DNA from: Persicaria tinctoria
Lineage: Eukaryota > Streptophyta > Magnoliopsida > Caryophyllales > Polygonaceae
Length of the DNA: 64,000 nt
Reading direction: 5' to 3'
NCBI GenBank assembly: GCA_037127255.1
Contig: JBANSL010000013.1
Location: 67,848,188 to 67,912,187, forward strand
Part shown: one piece after another, positions 14,035 through 24,627 of the stretch
Position numbering within the stretch: position 1 is the first letter of the stretch
Layout of the letters: each line of letters opens with the position of its first letter
Position numbers and translations under genes: made by a program
Notes under the pieces: model-generated
Database searches by the model: none
The model's input: the letters and a program-made list of their open reading frames with translations, nothing else
Told to the model about the DNA's origin: nothing

Positions 14035-14603
14035 ACGTAATCCTAATAGAAATAGACAATAGGCAGTGATTTGTTAACAAAAAACATTTAATGGGTGTTC
14101 TTTTCTCTAATTTCGTTCATAGCATGTGGTTAAGTGTAAAAGTCTTTATTTAACGGGTAGTTTTCTGTAAATTTTCCTAAAAAATATCTTTATCTTTAAC
14201 AGTGGGTATGTTGCTTGATTTTTCATAACATTAATCTTTAAAATTTTAAAAAAGTGTGTATTAGAAGTTGTTTAGTACAAGTTAAACTCTGAAATTTTAA
14301 CTAATGAAATTTTAGGTTGATTTGGAGTGGTGGTTGACATGAATATATATGTCACTTGTCGAGTTGAGCCAATTCTTTTTATTGAGTTATTTAATTTCAA
14401 ATAAGTTCAGAATCATTTAATATTGGATATGATTATTACTGACTCAAGGGAGGTTAGATATCGTGAAAAATACATTTATATAAGTTTTAAGTTTCAAGTA
14501 CAAATTTGGTCACTAGATTTTTTAAAATATTTTTTCTATTAAAATAGGTTAATAAAAGTTATTGTATTTTATTTATTAACCAACACTTATATAATATTTT
14601 TTG

Positions 14604-14641
14604 TAATCTATGACCCGTGCAAGACACAGGTAATGAACTAG
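14604..14641 (+). mobile_element. Helitron 3' end (candidate)
   Basis: CCCGTGCAAGACACAGG followed by CTAG and then T fits the plant Helitron 3' terminus: a short GC hairpin a few bases before CTRR, with T as the host base. The stem is imperfect. The 5' end of this copy was not identified, so only the terminus is claimed. Confidence 0.5.
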
Positions 14642-16560
14642 TCCTATACAATACTAAAAGAGAAGCTGTTTTTGCCACATGGCAGCTTCTGGTTCATTTT
14701 TTTCGCGCCCATTTTTTATCCACTTATTATTTGCAATGTATAAATTATTTTCCACATATTACATCAATTTATTTATTATATTATCTCATATTATTTAATG
14801 TTTTATTATTATAAAGATGATTGATTCTATCCATTTTTTACATCTATTATCACATAATATTACATATACTTTCTATTATTATAACATATATAATTCTAAT
14901 TGATTCTCACAAATCCATCATTAAGTAAACACACACACATTTCTAATTGCTTCTTATACACCTTGCTAATCCTAAACAATACTAAAGCTGAAACTGACTT
15001 GCCACGTATCAACTTCTGGTTAATTATTTTCCCCCATATTTTGTCTATCAAATGTTCTTTTTTTGCCCTGGGTAAAGTTGTTCCACGTATCAAATGTTCT
15101 TTTTTGCCCTATCATCCCAGCATGTTACTTAGTACTCCCTCCGTCCAAAAATACATGGGCTTTTACTATTCATGCACGTTTTTTTATGAGCTAAAAACTA
15201 GATAAAATATTAACTTTTTTATTATTATTTTTTAAATAATTACAAACTTATTATCAATAAGTTTGTAATTATTAAAAAAATTAATAAAAAAGTTAATATT
15301 TTATATAGTTTTTACCTTCTTAAAAAAACGTGCGTGAATAGTAAAGCCCATGTATTTTTGGACGGAGGTAGTATGTTTCATTGTCATACAAGTGCATGAA
15401 TGTAAATGTCATATGTTGGAAGGCTGCATAATTGATGTTCTCCCTGTGAATAAGTTCATGATAGTGTGATCGTTTAGTTCTGATATCATGATAGAGTGAG
15501 TTCCTTACTTAATGGATACGTGTTACAACTGGATGTCAACATGGCTTATGTGATATGTAATTCCCAGTACATGTTATGATGATGATCTTTAATTTAAATT
15601 AGTGGTTGTATGACATTTTGTACCCATGCTTGCCCCCATTGCTTAGGCCTCGTGTTGCACATTCCTTCTTGTCTTGAATATATGTCGCCTTCGCAAGTCT
15701 AATTGACATGTTGTATTGGTCGGCATGATATGAGTCTATATAATTGTTGCCTTCATCTAGATTAGGTTCATGATAGTGTGATCAACTCCTCCTCGTACGA
15801 ATGCTTTCAAATGATCTCCTTAACATGCTGGATGATGACATGTCGATGCTTATTATTCCTTTTGTGACCAGAACCTATAACATGCCCATCTATTTTGTAT
15901 TTTACAGATTAACTATTATTGTTTATTTTGCACATGATACTGTTGTGTGTTACTTTTGTTGAATGGAGAATATGTGGTATAATTGAGTCTTGGTGAAAGC
16001 ATGTTTCATCCTAGTATGTGCTGATTTGAACTCATGTCCCCGTATTCTAATCATATAATTGCCTATTACTTAGACTCGTGTATATATCGTTAAACTTTCC
16101 TCATGGCTCTATATCGTTGGAATACGATTGAATTGATTCCTTATGTATCGTCAATGATTAGTTGCATGCATGTATCATATGTTATGTTAAGCCTTTAGCA
16201 TAATGTAGGATCCTCGGTTGTGACTGGTGCAAATTTTGCCTATATTGTTATTGATTTTCTCTTGAGCTAGGTCCCTGATAGTGTGGTTTCCCCTCCTTCT
16301 GTCTTCTCAAATAATCAGTTTTAATGACTAAATATAAAATAATTTAAGGTACAATATTTATAAAATAAGTCATGGTAAAATGATAGATTTTGTAACCACT
16401 TAAGATATGAGATGGACACATAGAATATCGGATGATACGTGGATAAATCTCGTATGTGTTGGACGGGTACCGCGCTAGGAATGATACACCATATAAAACA
16501 CATAAATTAATACGGATATCATTACATAGTAAATTTTAAAAATCCCGGGGTCCAGACTAG
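14642..16560 (+). mobile_element. Possible non-autonomous Helitron, starting at the previous one
   Basis: Starts TCCTATACAATACTAAAAG, the typical plant Helitron 5' terminus, immediately after the CTAG of the preceding copy. A possible 3' terminus is AAATCCCGGGGTCCAGACTAG followed by T (16557-16560), although its hairpin is weak. A second block similar to the 5' region (ACAATACTAAAGCTGAAACT, about 14976-14996) suggests nested or tandem copies. 15380-16418 holds only AT-rich non-coding sequence. The 5' end is well supported; the right border is tentative. Confidence 0.45.
15135..15371. mobile_element. Stowaway MITE
   Basis: The ends are CTCCCTCCGTCC and the complementary GGACGGAGGTAG, flanked by TA on both sides (15133-15134 and 15372-15373). 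This is the diagnostic Stowaway (Tc1/mariner) terminus and target. The whole 237 bp folds back on itself, including AAAATACATGGGCTTTACTA-type arms and a central ATTACAAACTTATTGATAATA-type inverted repeat. It is non-coding and depends on a transposase elsewhere. Confidence 0.96.
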
Positions 16561-16601
16561 TTAATTTAAATGAAAGAACCCTAACTCCCCCCGATTAGCA
16601 T
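16419..16601 (+). repeat. Left copy of 180-bp direct repeat flanking the PIF element
   Basis: Runs from CATAGAATATCGG to CCCCGATTAGCAT and is about 95% identical by eye to 20135-20316. It contains the Helitron-like end ATCCCGGGGTCCAGACTAG. The PIF/Harbinger element starts where this copy ends and stops where the other begins. PIF elements normally make only 3-bp duplications, so the repeat arose another way. Confidence 0.95.
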
Positions 16602-17318
16602 ATACGTATATGGGATATGGGTATGGGTATCACTCATACCCACACCTAGTGTTTGGTAAATAGGTATATGGATATCAATACGATATACCATTTTTTCCCT
16701 TCCTTTGTATTTTGCCCCACTTTGATATACCGTTCTAACGGGGGATATCAAAACAGACGCTCCTCTTCTTTCTTCCTCAACGCTTCTCTGTAGAGTGGTT
16801 TGCTTGTGGATTTCTCCCTCAAGCTTGGATTCTCAACCCGATCTCAAGGTATGTTCTTCACTTTTTATCTATTCTTTTCTACTTCGGGCTTCGACTTGTT
16901 GATATTTTCCAAAATTCATAGAAATTTCAAGATCTAGGGTTAGGGTTTCTATGTGTCCCTTCCGAGTTCCGGCACCCTTCTAAGTTCCGACACCCTCTGA
17001 CCTCCGACCTCCGACCTCCGACCTTCTGAGTTCTCAACCCAACCTCTGACCAGCCCTATGTGTCCCTTCCGAGTTCCGACACCCTCTGAACAGCCCCCGG
17101 AGAGCCCTTTGAACAGCCCCTGAACAGCGCAGCGCCTCTGAACAGCTCTTTTGAGCAGCGCGGCGCCTTTAATTTTCCCCTTCAAAACAACACCAAAACC
17201 AGCCCCCGAATAGATCCCTTTCGAACAAAATTTGTTGATTTATTTTGTTTGATTGTTTGGTTAGGCGCTTGCATTATTTGGATTTGTGATTGATTTGTTG
17301 TTCTGCTTATTATTAGAA

Positions 17319-18690
17319 ATGGATGCATATGATGAGGTGGATGAATTTCAACTTGAATCGATAAAGAGAAAGGCGGAACGACGAAGAATTGTTATAAGAA
17401 CAATCGCACTTGTGAAATTTATCTTGATTGTTGTTACACACTATCGATAACAATCACTACAAACTAGGGAAGTGCAAATGCAATAAAGGGATAAGAAGAA
17501 TCTCCATAGATTGGCCAATTTGAATAGTTTGATTGTAGAAAGTGATGTTATATGTAAGAACGAGCTTCGGGTGAATAGGCAAACATTTGGAGTACTTTGT
17601 GAGATGGTCCAAGAGATTGGGGGATTGCGTAGGATGAAAAATATGGAGGTAGAAGAAATTGTTGCAATGTTTATATTTACATTGGCACATCATAAGAAAA
17701 ATAGATCAATAGCAAATTACTTTGTAAGGAGTGGGGAGAGCGTGAGTAGACAATTCAATCCGTCTTCATGCGGTAGTGAAGTTGCACAATCACTTACTCA
17801 AGAAGCCTACACCTATACCCGATGATTGCCAAGATGGTCGATGGAAATTTTCAAGGTACCAACAACGTCAATTTGAATTTATAAGATTCATTCATAGCAT
17901 GTAATTACTTCTTAAAAACTATACAATTCTTCATTGTTTTGTAAAATTGCCTAGGAGCTTTAGATGGAACCCATATTAGTGTTCATGTTTCAAATATCGA
18001 TGGAGCAAGATATCGAACCAGAAAAGGAGATCTTGCGATGAATGTGTTGGGTGTTTGTACACCCAATATGGAGTTCATATACGTATTACCCGGCTAGGAA
18101 GGTTCTGCACATGATGGTCGTGTCCTTCGTGATGCTATTTCTAGACCATATGGTTTAAAAGTCCCAAAAGGTAAAAATCGAATACATTATTAAAGAAACT
18201 TAAATATAAAAGCACAACCTAATTAGCATTTGTTGTTGTCAAGGATGTTATTACTTGGTAGATGCTGGATACACCAACTGTGAAGGGTTCTTAGCTCATT
18301 TCAGAGGTCATATTTATCATTTAAAATAGTGGGGTGATCATCAACCAGAAAAGCCCGAGGAATATTTCAACATGAAACATTCAAAAGCTAGAAATGTCAT
18401 AGAGAGAACATTTGGGCTTCTTAAAGGGAGATGGAGTATTCTTCGGAGTCATTCATTTTTTCCAATACGAATCCAACTTGATGGATTTGCTACTTGGATG
18501 TCTAGTTCAACTTGATGTACTACTTGTTATTCTCCTTGAACTCCATGTTATTCTCTTTGAACTCTATGTACTACTTGTTATTCTCCATGAACTCCATGTA
18601 CTCCTTGTTATTCTCTTTGAACTCTATGTACTAGTTATTTTCTTTGAACTCTATGTATTACTTGACTTATTTATTGCATTATATGAAATT
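17319..18690 (+). pseudogene. PIF/Harbinger DDE transposase
   Basis: An untranslated first exon ends CTCAAG at 16848, with a GTATGTTC donor. The ATG at 17319 follows the ATTATTAG acceptor. The N-terminal helix-turn-helix-like part (VNRQTFGVLCEMV, HHKKNRSIANYF) spans 17511-17760. After an intron (about 17857-17954) comes [11 protein letters not shown] with the first catalytic Asp. After a second (about 18172-18243) comes YYLVDAGY with the second Asp, and later KARNVIERTFGLLKGRW with the catalytic Glu. Lesions: a frame break near 17450-17500, TAG at 18095-18097 where the family has Trp, and TAG after GHIYHLK near 18328. All three catalytic residues remain but the protein cannot be made whole. 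Confidence 0.88.
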
Positions 18691-18704
18691 ATGAATATGT
18701 TTAG

Positions 18705-19708
18705 ATGAGCTTTGCGAGTGAAACTGGGTGTGGGAAAAACAAGAGGAAGTGGACCTTGACAGATGAGGAAACGATCTTAGATTATGTGTTGGAGCTAAAA
18801 AAACGATCCTAGATGGAAATGTGAAGGTGGATTCAGGAACGGTTTCCATCAACACCTAGAGGAAAAGCTTGAAAACTTTTTTCCAGGAAATGGACTGAAA
18901 GCTTCCCAAATTGAATCAAAGTTGAAGTTTCTAAAAGAGAAATATACTGTCATTCATGAAATGACAAAGTTATTTGGATTCACTTGGGATGAAACAACCT
19001 CGATGATTAACTTTGAGAAGCAATCCTTTGATGACTTTGTTAAGGTAAGATTTCTGAAGTTAATGTCAAAGATGAAGTTCCAATAGGTCGATTGTCCTTT
19101 TTTGATGATTTGTTTATGGTTTTCCTTTATGTTTTCATTATTTTCAGCTACACCCAAGGGCGAGAGGTTTATGGAAAACTGCATTTCCATTGTGTAACAA
19201 GTTGGATCTTATCTATGGTCCTGATCGAGCAACCGGTGGCAACACTAAGGACGGTGAGGAGAGGGTTGAGAATATGAATGTTGATCCTGAGTTTATTTAT
19301 GAGAATGTAGAAGACTATTCCACTAGTGATGCAAGCTCTAGACCACCAGCTTCAAAAAGGAGAACCGTAGGTGCAAGTCCTCTTGGGGCTACTCAAAGCA
19401 ATGACCCAGTTGCATATGCAATATCGGAGGTCCGTACAAGCTTGGATAAGATGAACAACACCATGGCGAGGGCCGACAATCGTGAAGAGTTACATAAAAC
19501 TCGGGTGGAGATGGTGCTATCTGAGGTAGCTATGTTAGCTGGAATTACAGAGGATGATGCGATTGATGCTTGTAAAGTTATTTTGAAGTCTCCAAATAAG
19601 CTTGGAACCTTTTTCAGCTGCCCAAATGATGAGTGGAAGGTGAGGTATGTGCGAAGGATCATTTCCCAGCTTCGTGGTCCTACAAGTGCTACTTGGGGCC
19701 GGGTGTAG
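18705..19708 (+). pseudogene. PIF/Harbinger ORF1, Myb/SANT-like DNA-binding protein
   Basis: The accessory protein of PIF/Harbinger elements, which helps the transposase enter the nucleus and bind the ends. The frame starts MSFASETGCGKNKRKWTLTDEE, the first helix of the Myb/SANT-like domain with its conserved Trp. It is broken once by a small shift near 18800, then continues PRWKCEGGFRNGF and FTWDETTSMI. An intron with a TTAAG-GTAAGA donor (19044) and TTTTCAG acceptor (19147) follows, then LHPRARGLWKTAFPLCNKL, which completes the domain. The C-terminal 150 residues are acidic, then helical, with a stop at 19706-19708. One frameshift makes it a pseudogene, otherwise it is nearly full length. 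Confidence 0.85.
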
Positions 19709-20134
19709 AAGAGTGATTGTTCCAGCAACCCTATTTTGGATTTACAAGTTCTAGACTACTATCATTTGAGAAGATTATGTTTGCAATTCACAATTGTTTT
19801 TTGTGTTGGATATTTTAAAGTCCTTATGGTTTTTGTTTTCAAATTGAATGTCGTAGAACATGAGAACTTTAAATTCTTGCAGTAGCTATTTTTGAATTGA
19901 TGAATTTCTTCGATATGAGAATTTTAAATCCTTGTATTAGCTATTTTATAATTGATGAAAGACATATAACATTGGTTTCATCCAATTTGAAAATCCTATT
20001 ATGATATACTATTCTGATATACTCAACATACCAAACAGGGATATCAGATATCAGATTGATACACATATCCCTGATATCGATATCTCATACCCATGTCTGA
20101 TATCTGATATACGTATATGGATACCAAACGAGCC

Positions 20135-20316
20135 CATAGAATATCGGATGATAGGTGGATAAATCTCGTATGTGTCGGACGGGTACCGCGCTAGGAATGA
20201 TACACCATATAAAACACATAAATGAATACAGATATCATTACATAGTAAAATTTAAAAATCCCGGGTCCAGGCTAGTTAATTTAAATGAAAGAACCCTAAC
20301 TCCCCCCGATTAGCAT
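20135..20316 (+). repeat. Right copy of 180-bp direct repeat flanking the PIF element
   Basis: Second copy of the block at 16419-16601, beginning directly after the PIF right terminus (ACGAGCC) and ending GATTAGCAT. Differences from the left copy are single substitutions and short indels such as CCCGGG versus CCCGGGG. Confidence 0.95.
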
Positions 20317-20399
20317 CTTCGATCCCCAATTTTGATCCTCCATAGTACGCCCTCATGCCCGGTCTCTCTACAGATCCGGTGCCGCATCCAACACCACCG

Positions 20400-20480
20400 A
20401 CATACGGTTTACGTATTTGTTCACCATTTAACATAATAGCAACCCTTTTTGAAAGATATTTATCTGCAAATTCAACCCAC
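20400..20480 (-). pseudogene. Exon fragment resembling ABT1/ESF2 pre-rRNA processing protein
   Basis: On the minus strand a TTTTTGTAG acceptor is followed by an exon encoding WVEFADKYLSKRVAIMLNGEQ, which matches the W(V/I)EF-DK--AKRVA--LN segment of the RNA-binding domain of ABT1/ESF2 proteins, nucleolar factors for small-subunit rRNA processing. After GEQI the family sequence is lost and an unrelated tail follows. Only one exon border and about 25 residues are present, so this is a captured or left-over gene fragment, not a gene. The rest of 20317-20897 shows nothing recognisable. Confidence 0.5.
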
Positions 20481-20897
20481 CTACAAAAACAACAACAACA
20501 AATTAAAAAAGATGGCATATATACCTTGATTTATTTTCAGATTTAGGGTTACTTTGATTGAGTGATGTGTGGTTTCGATTTATATGAGATTTAGGTGTAG
20601 GATCTAGAAATTGATGATGGTTCAGGCTCACAAACTAATGAAGGTAGCAGAGAGGGTGTTTCTTTGAAACAGAACGTGGAGGTGGAGTGGATCACTTTGA
20701 GATTATGTTGATAACTTGATATAGTTAGCAGAACAGCGGGAGGGGGGTAACAAGACATGATGGTGGACCACCTTCTCTCTATACTTTGATTTATTTTTAG
20801 ACTTAGCAATGTTTATTTGTATATATTTTGATTTGAAATGTTATATAATTATTTATTTATATCTCATTGGTCTTAACATCTAGGTGGCTCTTATTAG

Positions 20898-21976
20898 TAT
20901 AATAAGGCGATGAATAATACTCTAGAAGGGGGGGGGTGAATAGAGTATGGACGATTTTCGCAACAATAGAAATTTAGTGCAACTTGTCAAGACCTTGATA
21001 TAGGCTATCAGAACTTGACAAAGTGAAATCGAATATGACAATGTAAATGCGGAATATAAAAGATGAACACACGAATTGTTAATGAGGTTCGGCACCAACT
21101 GGCCTACGTCCCCGCCTAGGATTATCCAATCTGTAGGATTCAAACACTTCTTATTTCACTTCCTTTGAGCCTAGAACTTCCTAGAGAAACTTTCCTTTCT
21201 CTATACAAAGCCTCACCGCTTCTATTCTAGCTCACAACCTTACAAGTGAAATAAAAGCTCACACCACACACACCAAGTGTGCCTTGATCGAGTATGAAAC
21301 TCTAAGTGTAAAATGAATGACTTGTACAATAAGCGCTAGTGTTTCTCTCAACTCTTAAACAATGATCACCAACTTAAGATTTATGAGAATGTAAGAGAAA
21401 CTTGACGAATGCTTTTGGATGCTATGAGTGCTTGCGTGGTTGCTTAGATACTTCATCCTTCTTAGCTTTCGTCCTTTTATAGTTGGAACACTTGTAGAGC
21501 TTCTTGGAGGGAGATCGTTTGAAATTCAAATCATTTCCAAAGTACGTATTTGAATTCTTTCCAAAACAAAAGGTCCTTTGTGTGCCTTCCAAGAGTTCTT
21601 CCAACTTTCTTCATGATCAAGTATGATCAATTGGAGATCGGTTCTTTCCTTTTATGAAAAGTGAAATCATGAAAGAATATGCATAATGTATCTAGTATAT
21701 AAAATGGGTTAGATGAGAAACTCATATATATAAATCGATAAAGCCCAAGTCACATCTCATAGCCCAATATAGAACCCATTATAATTTAGGCCTAAAAAGA
21801 TTGGCCTCGAATTCTTTCCTGCAAGAGAACAAGTCAAACTAGAGAGATGCAGCATAAGTGATCAAACATTTTAGTCTGGGTTTCAAGACCTTGAAACCCA
21901 GTCTTTTGTCTTTCATCATCCTTTAGATCACCTGCACGTTAGGTCTCAAGATCTTACAATCATGGTGGAGTCTTCA
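20898..21976 (-). repeat. 3' LTR of Sirevirus-like element
   Basis: Nearly identical to the 5' LTR at 29690-30777. On the minus strand it starts TGAAGACTCCACC right after the polypurine tract (AAGGGGGAGAT, 21977-21987). Its far end lacks the last 8-10 bases present in the 5' LTR (GACTCTTCA), so the 3' terminus was lost or altered. It holds the 22-bp near-palindrome GGGTTTCAAGACCTTGAAACCC (21878-21899) and a second TCAAGACCTTGA copy at 20987-20998. The short ORFs across it are not genes. Confidence 0.93.
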
Positions 21977-21990
21977 ATCTCCCCCTTGAT
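21977..21990 (-). promoter_or_regulatory. Polypurine tract, plus-strand DNA priming site
   Basis: On the minus strand, CATCAAGGGGGAGAT immediately precedes the TG that starts the 3' LTR. The position and purine run fit the polypurine tract that primes second-strand synthesis. Confidence 0.85.
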
Positions 21991-22283
21991 GGAAGACAAA
22001 ACCTGTTTCAATATTCATACCATATTTCCAGCAGTCATAAGCATATTATAATATAAGCATAAAATGTTTGGATCATCGAAGTTTTAAAACATAAAGCCCT
22101 TAACCAACCAGTACCAAAACGCAGGGCAACCAAAACATTCTCCCCCTTTTTGTCTTCCAACAAAAGGGTAGAGAGGTGAAAATGTCTAAAACACCAACCA
22201 AAAAACAACCAACGGACCAGAAGTTTTAAAAGACGAGCAGCAAAAGATGAGTTTTTAGAGAGTAGAGAAAAGAGAGTGGGAGA

Positions 22284-23987
22284 TCAAGGCCTTGAGTCAG
22301 AATCCCCATTTGCAGCCTTCTTTTTCTTGCTCTTTAGAGCCTTCTTGCCTTTCTTAGTAGAGGATGGCTCAGCTGCAGAGGATGTGCCAGGGGCGCCAGG
22401 AGCAGTAGGGTCTTCAGGAGGGGCAATGCCAGCTCCTTCCTCAACCCAGTCGCCAAAGGTGGGGTACTGCTTGCTGGGTGGAAGATACTTCCTCCTGAAC
22501 TCATCTCTGCACTTCCTCCTCCACCTATCCAGGGCGTCTTTGGTGATCTTGTCCTTCTCCATCTGTGCAAGTTGCCTCTGACGCTCCACATCTCTGTACT
22601 TCTTGACCACACCGTATTGTTCGACCATGAGGATGGTGGGTTCAGAATGAGTGGGGCGCAGGATTGGGCGTTTCTTCACTTGATTTTCACAGTTAAGGAT
22701 GACGTTCACAGTCTTCTCACGCACATGATCGAAGGTTTCTTGCTCCAGAGGCATGATAGAACCTGTAGCAGTGTAGGTGAGAGCATTGAGGAGCATCATT
22801 TGGTCAAGCTTGCAGTTGACCATGGAGAGTAGCTCATGAGTCTGGTCCTGGCGAATCACCACATCCGACCACATCCTACTCAAATCAAACCTAAGGTCTT
22901 GAATCTCAGTCTCCACAGCAGCCAATCTATCCTCACTCATATTAGGTTCAGCAACCTGTTTTCCCTTCGAGTCTTTCCTCAGAAACCATTGCCCCTTCAG
23001 GTTCTTGACAATACCCAATCTATCTAAATAGCCCTCATCAATAATCCCACTGTAGGTTTGCTTTTCTTCTCCTGATGTGTCGATGTCAAAGGCTTCAAAG
23101 ATTTTGGGCAAGAGGTTAGCATAGGGTAGGGGCATAGGTCGTGAGGAGGTAGAGACATGGGTCATGTAGTCAAGTATAAGTTTGGGCAAGTCAGGCTCGT
23201 ATCCGTTCATGATTAGGAAGAGGATCTCGAGAAGGTTCTCGGTCACCAATTCCCTAGAATGAATGCGTGGGAAGATACAGCGAGCCAGAATAGTAAAGAT
23301 GAGCTTGGCTTGAAGGTTTAGGGCAGTGTGAGTGGGTTTGAGGATGGATGAAGATCCAGGGCCTTGAGATTTTAGGAAGAATTCTTCTCGTGCTCGTGAG
23401 AGACACTCAAAGCGGCTTGGGAATTCTTTTGTGGGAATCTCAGTTGGAAGGTCAAGGATGAGAGCAAGGCTTTCAGGAGAGAGGCGGATTCGGGTATTCT
23501 TAACCTTGGATACTAGGGTTAGGGTTCCATTCACTCGATGAACAGTAAGGTTGGCATAAAAGAGTCTGGTGAGTTGGGGATAGGCGAAATTGCCAGGATT
23601 GAGCAAGGTCCAAAAGCAGGTAGATTTTAGGAGGGAAATGCAGGGCAAGGGCATGGTTTGGAGGAGGTTGAAATCGACAGCATCACAGAAGCATAAGCGA
23701 CGGTTGCAAAAGTCCTTTTTCCAGGACTCCTCAACCTCTTTAGAACTAAACCAATTGGGGGAAATGCCAGAGGATACCTGAGGAGGACGAGCAGTAGCTG
23801 TAGTGGCTGGAGCTTTGCCTTTGGATTTCCTTATCAGAGGTGGTGGAGATGGTGATCTCTCGCTGGAATCCTCGGAGTGTTCTTCAGATTCTTCCATGAT
23901 TTGCTTCCCCTTGTTGGTCGGCATCTTGAACCTCTTAGCAGAAGGTGATGGAGACGGAGATGCTGAAGAACGCTTTGATCCCACCAT
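22284..23987 (-). CDS. Downstream (envelope-position) ORF of Sirevirus-like element
   Basis: An intact 567-codon frame between pol and the 3' LTR, where Sireviruses carry the so-called env-like gene. The N-terminus is serine/proline-rich with basic patches (SAKRFK, RKSKGK). Residues 90-350 form a globular part (RRLCFCDAVDF, LTRLFYANLTVHRV, TRIRLSPESLALILDLP) that resembles the putative plant transposon protein domain found in many plant repeats. A predicted coiled coil (DRLAAVETEIQDLRFDLSRMW) follows near residue 350, and the C-terminus is lysine-rich. I see no signal peptide or clear membrane segment, so an envelope role is doubtful. Its stop codon lies within a TCAAGGCCTTGA palindrome (22284-22295). 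Its intactness beside a broken pol is notable. Confidence 0.75.
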   Translation of the reverse strand: MVGSKRSSASPSPSPSAKRFKMPTNKGKQIMEESEEHSEDSSERSPSPPPLIRKSKGKAPATTATARPPQVSSGISPNWFSSKEVEESWKKDFCNRRLCFCDAVDFNLLQTMPLPCISLLKSTCFWTLLNPGNFAYPQLTRLFYANLTVHRVNGTLTLVSKVKNTRIRLSPESLALILDLPTEIPTKEFPSRFECLSRAREEFFLKSQGPGSSSILKPTHTALNLQAKLIFTILARCIFPRIHSRELVTENLLEILFLIMNGYEPDLPKLILDYMTHVSTSSRPMPLPYANLLPKIFEAFDIDTSGEEKQTYSGIIDEGYLDRLGIVKNLKGQWFLRKDSKGKQVAEPNMSEDRLAAVETEIQDLRFDLSRMWSDVVIRQDQTHELLSMVNCKLDQMMLLNALTYTATGSIMPLEQETFDHVREKTVNVILNCENQVKKRPILRPTHSEPTILMVEQYGVVKKYRDVERQRQLAQMEKDKITKDALDRWRRKCRDEFRRKYLPPSKQYPTFGDWVEEGAGIAPPEDPTAPGAPGTSSAAEPSSTKKGKKALKSKKKKAANGDSDSRP

Positions 23988-23999
23988 TTTTGGTTTTAG

Positions 24000-24627
24000 A
24001 AACGGTGAAGGGGGTTTTTGAAAATGGATGCGAGAGAGAGGGCTTCAGAGAGTGTAAAATGGAGTGGATTAGACAGAGAGAAAGAGGGGATTAAAAAGCT
24101 AAAAAACTGGAAACTAAATCGGTTCTTTCTTTGTTCGGAGTGTGAGTACCAATTTTGTTCGGAGTGTGAGTACCAATTTTCTTTGTTCGGAGGAGGTTAA
24201 AAAACTAGAAGCTAAAAGAGGGGATTAAAAAGCTAAAAAACTGGAAGCTAAAAAACTGGAAACTAAATCGTTTCTTTCTTTGTTCAAAAGGCAGGTACAG
24301 ATTCATTAACTCATGTGAATAGTAAGTAATGATGTTCTCAAAATTCTAAACCCAAAGTGTCACATCCACTTGCACAAAATAGAGAGATTTGAAAAAAATA
24401 AAAACGGAAACCAAGATATGTGAGTACCAATTTTTTTGAAAGGGTTAAATGATATCAAGATAAACTCAGTAACATTAAAAGATACTCTTGTTGAATATCC
24501 ATAAGATATTAACCAGAGTTTGATCCAATATAATTTTATTCGGATGAACATCTAGAAACCTTATGAAGTCAAGGTCTTGAGATGTCATTTGAATTCACGA
24601 CTTTCATATAGGGAGCAATTGCTCCCC
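24000..24627 (-). other. Spacer between pol and the downstream ORF
   Basis: Non-coding. It contains internal duplications, for example GTTCGGAGTGTGAGTACCAA twice near 24130-24180, and AAACTGGAAGCTAAAAAACT-type repeats at 24080-24260. One copy of the element's 12-bp near-palindrome (TCAAGGTCTTGA) lies at 24579-24590, outside any gene. Confidence 0.7.

Larger units (their letters stand above)
16602..20134 (+). mobile_element. PIF/Harbinger transposon with both genes, degenerate
   Basis: About 3.5 kb carrying a DDE (HARBI1-type) transposase followed by a Myb/SANT-like gene, the two-gene layout of plant PIF/Harbinger elements. The right terminus, read inward, begins GGGCTCGTTTGGTATCC and then ATATACGTATATC. 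The left end begins at ATATACGTATAT, so the outermost 17 or so bases are missing there. Both subterminal regions are rich in GATATC and GGTATGGGTATC words. It is flanked by 180-bp direct repeats. Internal stops make it non-autonomous now. Confidence 0.9.

Noticed and set aside
20922..21604. Small ORFs repeated at 29720-30405
   Set aside because: They lie in the two LTRs of the Sirevirus-like element and have no similarity to any protein I know.
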